In this document: positions 61,400 to 64,000 of the stretch, in pieces
How positions within the stretch are numbered: the stretch's first letter is position 1
Layout of the letters: every line of letters starts with the position of its first letter
Assembly: GCF_900182665.1 (NCBI RefSeq)
Contig: NZ_FXTL01000012.1
Location: 33,768 to 97,767, forward strand
Length of the DNA: 64,000 bases
Origin: Propioniciclava tarda
GTDB lineage: Bacteria; Actinomycetota; Actinomycetes; Propionibacteriales; Propionibacteriaceae
Reading direction: 5' to 3'
Notes under the pieces: generated by a model
Told to the model about the DNA's origin: nothing
The model's input: only the letters and a program-made list of their open reading frames with translations
The model's database searches: none
Program-made: the position numbers and the translations under genes

Positions 61400-62867
61400 C
61401 TAGGACTCGGTGGACTGAATGCGGGCGACGATGTCGTTGAACCGCGGCTCGAAGGCCGGGTCCCTCTTGATCGGCGAGCCGACCTGGATGCTGCTGCCCT
61501 TCGCGGTGGGGCGGACCCGCACCCAGACGCGGCGGTGGGGAAGGAAGAACGTGAGGTAGCTGCCCAGGATCAGCAGGATGCTGCCCAGCCAGACGATCCA
61601 CGATCCGGGGTCGCGCGTGATGGCGAGGCCTGTGTACTGGCGATTCCGGTCGAACGTGTAGGTGATGCCGTCGATGGTGGCCGACTTGCCCTGACTGACC
61701 ACCTGCACCTGGGGATCGGTGACGCCGGTCTTGTGCACCTCGAGGGCCACTGACCCGGCCGGCAGGTCCGCGAGCTTCGCCCCGGACGCCGCCTGGATGA
61801 CGTAGACGGACACACCGGCCGACTGGATGGCGAACTGCCCAATCGACCGCTGGCCGTCGTCGGAGGTCCACTGAAGCGGAACGGTGTCGGTGAAGATGGT
61901 CTGACCGTCCTTCGTCGCCGTGACGTCAGCGCCCACCCCGAAGAACGCCTGATGGAACCAAACGCCGTCCACGATCAGCGGCGTGTTGACCCGGGTCTCC
62001 TGCCGGGCCACTTGGACGCCCCCCTTGGTCACGACGAGATCGGACACGTAGTCCTTCGGCGAGCCGTTGTCGTAGTAGCTGTCCTGGAACGACATCGCCG
62101 TCACGGTCAGCCCGGTGTCGTGCCCCACGGCCACGGGGACGCCGATCGGCGCGATGACCTGGTTGTCTTTGAAACCGGAGGTCCCGGAGACGACGAACCC
62201 GGCCAGGATGATCAAGAAGCTGAGGTGGGCCACCACCGTGCCGAAGGGGCCCCAGCGGAACTTGTCCGCGTACACATCCGCACCTGGACTTCTTGCTGCC
62301 GTCGAGCACCCGGAAGTGCTCCTGAGCGAAGCCGGCCTTGACCCGCTCCACCGCAGCATCGACGCCCACCGGCAGGACGAACTCGGCCTTCAGCGGCGCC
62401 GCAGCGAAGAACGCGTCGTTCATCGACGTGCGGGGCTTGGTGGCCACCCGCCACAGGCGAGGGGCGCGGTTCACCGAGCAGGCGAGGATGCTCACGGCCA
62501 AGGTGGCGAACAGTGCCCGGAAATACCAGGCGGAGAACACGTGGAAGAGGCCGAGCGCGTCAAAGACCGTGGCCCAGCCGCCGAACTTCTGCCTCGGACC
62601 CGCCTCAAACCACTGCTGGTAGGCCACGGGGTCCGCGAGCACCTCCTCGGACACCTGACCGATGACCGTGCCGATGAGGGTGAGCAGGCCGAGGATCAGG
62701 ATGATGAACAGGCCCGTCCGCATCGCGATGAAGAAGCCCCACACCCGGCCGAGGATGCTCACGCCCTCGGCGCTCGGGCGCCGCCCACCGTCGAGGACGT
62801 CGACAGCGTCGACATGCCCCGGAACGCTACCGGTGACTTCGGCGCCATCCTTCACAGGTGTGGTCAT
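61400..62867 (-). CDS. resB: Cytochrome c biogenesis protein ResB (frameshifted in this sequence)
   Basis: The N-terminal part (TTPVKDGAEV, membrane segments FIAMRTGLFIILILGLLTLIG and FHVFSAWYFRALFATLAVSIL) runs to LDGSKKS near 62290. The protein signal then continues in another frame as GADVYADKFRWGPFGTVVAHLSFLIILAGFVVSG to the natural end with IVWLGSILLILGSYLTFFLPHRRVWVRV. Joined, it is a full ResB of about 488 residues with four membrane segments and a large external domain. One indel near 62285-62300 separates the halves. Sequencing error is plausible, because the cluster is otherwise complete; if real, System II assembly would be crippled. Confidence 0.8.
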
Positions 62868-62890
62868 CACGCAACTACTTTCAGACGGTT

Positions 62891-63625
62891 TCAGACGGGG
62901 AACTGCGGGAAGAACTGGGAGAGCCTGACGAGCAGGTTGGTGATCATCAGGAAGCCGACGATCATCAGCAGCACGCCGGTTACGACGGAGACGACGGCCT
63001 CGTGCGCGGTGAACCAGGCGAGACGACGTCGGACGGCGTCCGCCCCCAGTGCCACGAGCACGAAGGGCAGGCCGAGCCCGAGCGCGAAGACCAGCAGCAG
63101 CAGGGTGCCCTGGGCGAAGCTGGACCGAAGGGACGCCATCCCGATGATCGCGCCCAGTGTTGGGCCGACGCACGGCGTCCAGCCCGCCGCGAATACCACG
63201 CCGAACAGCAGCGAGCGGCCGAGGCTCGGCCCCTGCTGCGCCACCGTGCCGTCCGCGCGGCGCTTGACGAGGCGTCCGGCGTCGAGGCCCATCGAGCGGC
63301 CCAGGACCGGGATGGAGATGAGCCCTGCGACGTGCAAGCCCATGATGATCAGGACCGCTCCCCCGATCTGGCGAAGCAGCGCCGCCTGGTCGCGCAGGGC
63401 GTAGCCGACGAGGCCGAGCGAGGCCCAGAGTGCAACGAAGACGACCGTGAAGCCGGCGACGAAGGCCAGGGACTGCCGCAACGCGACCGAGCGAGCGGCC
63501 CGACCCGGGGTGGGGTGGGCACCGACGACGTAGCTCACCCAGACCGGGACCATGGGCAGGCAGCAGGGCGACGCGAACGACGCCACCCCCGCGATGAACG
63601 CGACTGCCAGCCCGACCTCGATCAT
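62891..63625 (-). CDS. ccdA: Cytochrome c biogenesis protein CcdA (DsbD-like)
   Basis: 244 residues with six membrane segments. The redox cysteines are in ASPCCLPMVPVWVSYVVG (about 19-36) and GWTPCVGPTLGAI (about 148-160), the CcdA signature. It carries reducing power from cytoplasmic thioredoxin across the membrane to TlpA/ResA. It is followed by resB 23 bases later and preceded by a TPR protein gene. The CC pair in the first site is an unusual doubling but common in actinobacterial CcdA. Confidence 0.94.
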   Translation of the reverse strand: MIEVGLAVAFIAGVASFASPCCLPMVPVWVSYVVGAHPTPGRAARSVALRQSLAFVAGFTVVFVALWASLGLVGYALRDQAALLRQIGGAVLIIMGLHVAGLISIPVLGRSMGLDAGRLVKRRADGTVAQQGPSLGRSLLFGVVFAAGWTPCVGPTLGAIIGMASLRSSFAQGTLLLLVFALGLGLPFVLVALGADAVRRRLAWFTAHEAVVSVVTGVLLMIVGFLMITNLLVRLSQFFPQFPV

Positions 63626-63629
63626 GGGA

Positions 63630-64000
63630 TCACTTGCTCGGCGTCGCTGATGGAGCGGGCGAAGCGGTGGACTTGATGGATCCGACCTGCTGCTGGACGG
63701 TCTTGGCCAGCGTGGAGTTCGGGGCCAGCTCGACGACCTTGTCCCACTGCTCCTTCATCTGCGCGCTGCGGCCCGTCGTCATGTAGATGAAGCCCAAGTC
63801 GTAGCGCAGCTCGGGGTTGTTCGGATGCGCGGCCACGCCAGCGGCCCAGTACTTTTCGGCGTTCGTCATGTCGCTCTGGTAGAAAGCACAGGCCCCAGCA
63901 CCGATGGAGCAATGATCAGAACCTGTGGATGGTCCTCGGCCGGGTGACGTGAAGGAGCGCACCTTCCCGAGGATGATCTGAAGTCCAAGTAGCTCTGATC
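63630..64000 (-). CDS. TPR-repeat protein, 5' end beyond the window
   Basis: The frame is open to the window edge. The readable C-terminus has a TPR pair: MTNAEKYWAAGVAAHPNNPELRYDLGFIYMTTG and AQMKEQWDKVVELAPNSTLAKTVQQQVG (described in part), then a Ser/Ala/Pro tail. It lies four bases upstream of ccdA on the same strand; TPR proteins such as CcmI/NrfG-like ones often assist haem ligation. The stretch before about 63900 (VRSFTSPGRGPSTGSDHC) looks unlike a TPR, so a frameshift or domain linker is possible. Confidence 0.65.
   Translation of the reverse strand, partial: SELLGLQIILGKVRSFTSPGRGPSTGSDHCSIGAGACAFYQSDMTNAEKYWAAGVAAHPNNPELRYDLGFIYMTTGRSAQMKEQWDKVVELAPNSTLAKTVQQQVGSIKSTASPAPSATPSK

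Overview
The window is chromosomal DNA from a high-GC Gram-positive bacterium (Actinomycetota). The lactate-oxidation genes, the Fur/Zur, RecO, UppS, DnaG, Dgt and GlyS neighbourhood, the many GTG starts and the many leaderless-type promoters (a TANNNT box 6-7 nt before the start codon) fit Propionibacteriaceae or a close relative. That family placement is inference; no marker gene such as 16S rRNA is present. There is no CRISPR array, prophage or intact insertion sequence.

Layout. 0-8.5 kb: a VOC protein, a secreted barnase-type RNase with its barstar inhibitor, xerD, a Nudix pyrophosphatase, pyrG, a DsbA-like protein, a CBS/nucleotidyltransferase signalling protein and a DEDD exonuclease. 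8.9-17.4 kb: a lactate-utilisation block with a fused FAD/Fe-S D-lactate dehydrogenase, a FadR/LldR-type repressor, lactate permease and lutABC. Its two transcription units share the operator core GGTC-N-GACC. 17.4-27.1 kb: yggS, a patatin-like lipase, a LysE exporter, a MoxR-DUF58-VWA-VWA operon, a GNAT protein, a membrane protein and a HAD phosphatase. 27.15-27.65 kb: a gene-free stretch that looks like a structured non-coding RNA. 27.6-33 kb: a zincin, GNAT proteins, a tiny Trp-rich ORF, tRNA-Met and tRNA-Asn, an alpha/beta hydrolase and a nucleoside kinase-like protein. 33-49 kb: a sigma factor, dnaG, fetB, a DUF4185 protein, dgt, dusB, glyS, zur, recO, uppS and an ApbE-like protein, interrupted at 44.3-46.6 kb by eroded genes (a secreted-protein tail, a sugar permease and a LacI regulator). 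49-58 kb: a frameshifted DUF6855 gene, a drug exporter, argG, an Hsp70-like protein, leuA and a MerR/BldC-like regulator. 58-64 kb: a System II cytochrome c maturation cluster (ccdA, resB, ccsA, tlpA) with a multihaem NapC/NrfH-like cytochrome.

How the genes work together. Lactate is imported by LctP and oxidised to pyruvate by LutABC and the Dld-like enzyme under one lactate-responsive repressor. Electrons could reach the multihaem cytochrome whose maturation machinery is encoded at the other end of the window; that link is inference. Several genes carry single-base frameshifts, most placed at short homopolymer runs, so assembly error competes with real gene decay. The window is also strikingly rich in the hexamer GGACGC/GCGTCC (14 copies in 2401-3000, where roughly one is expected by composition).
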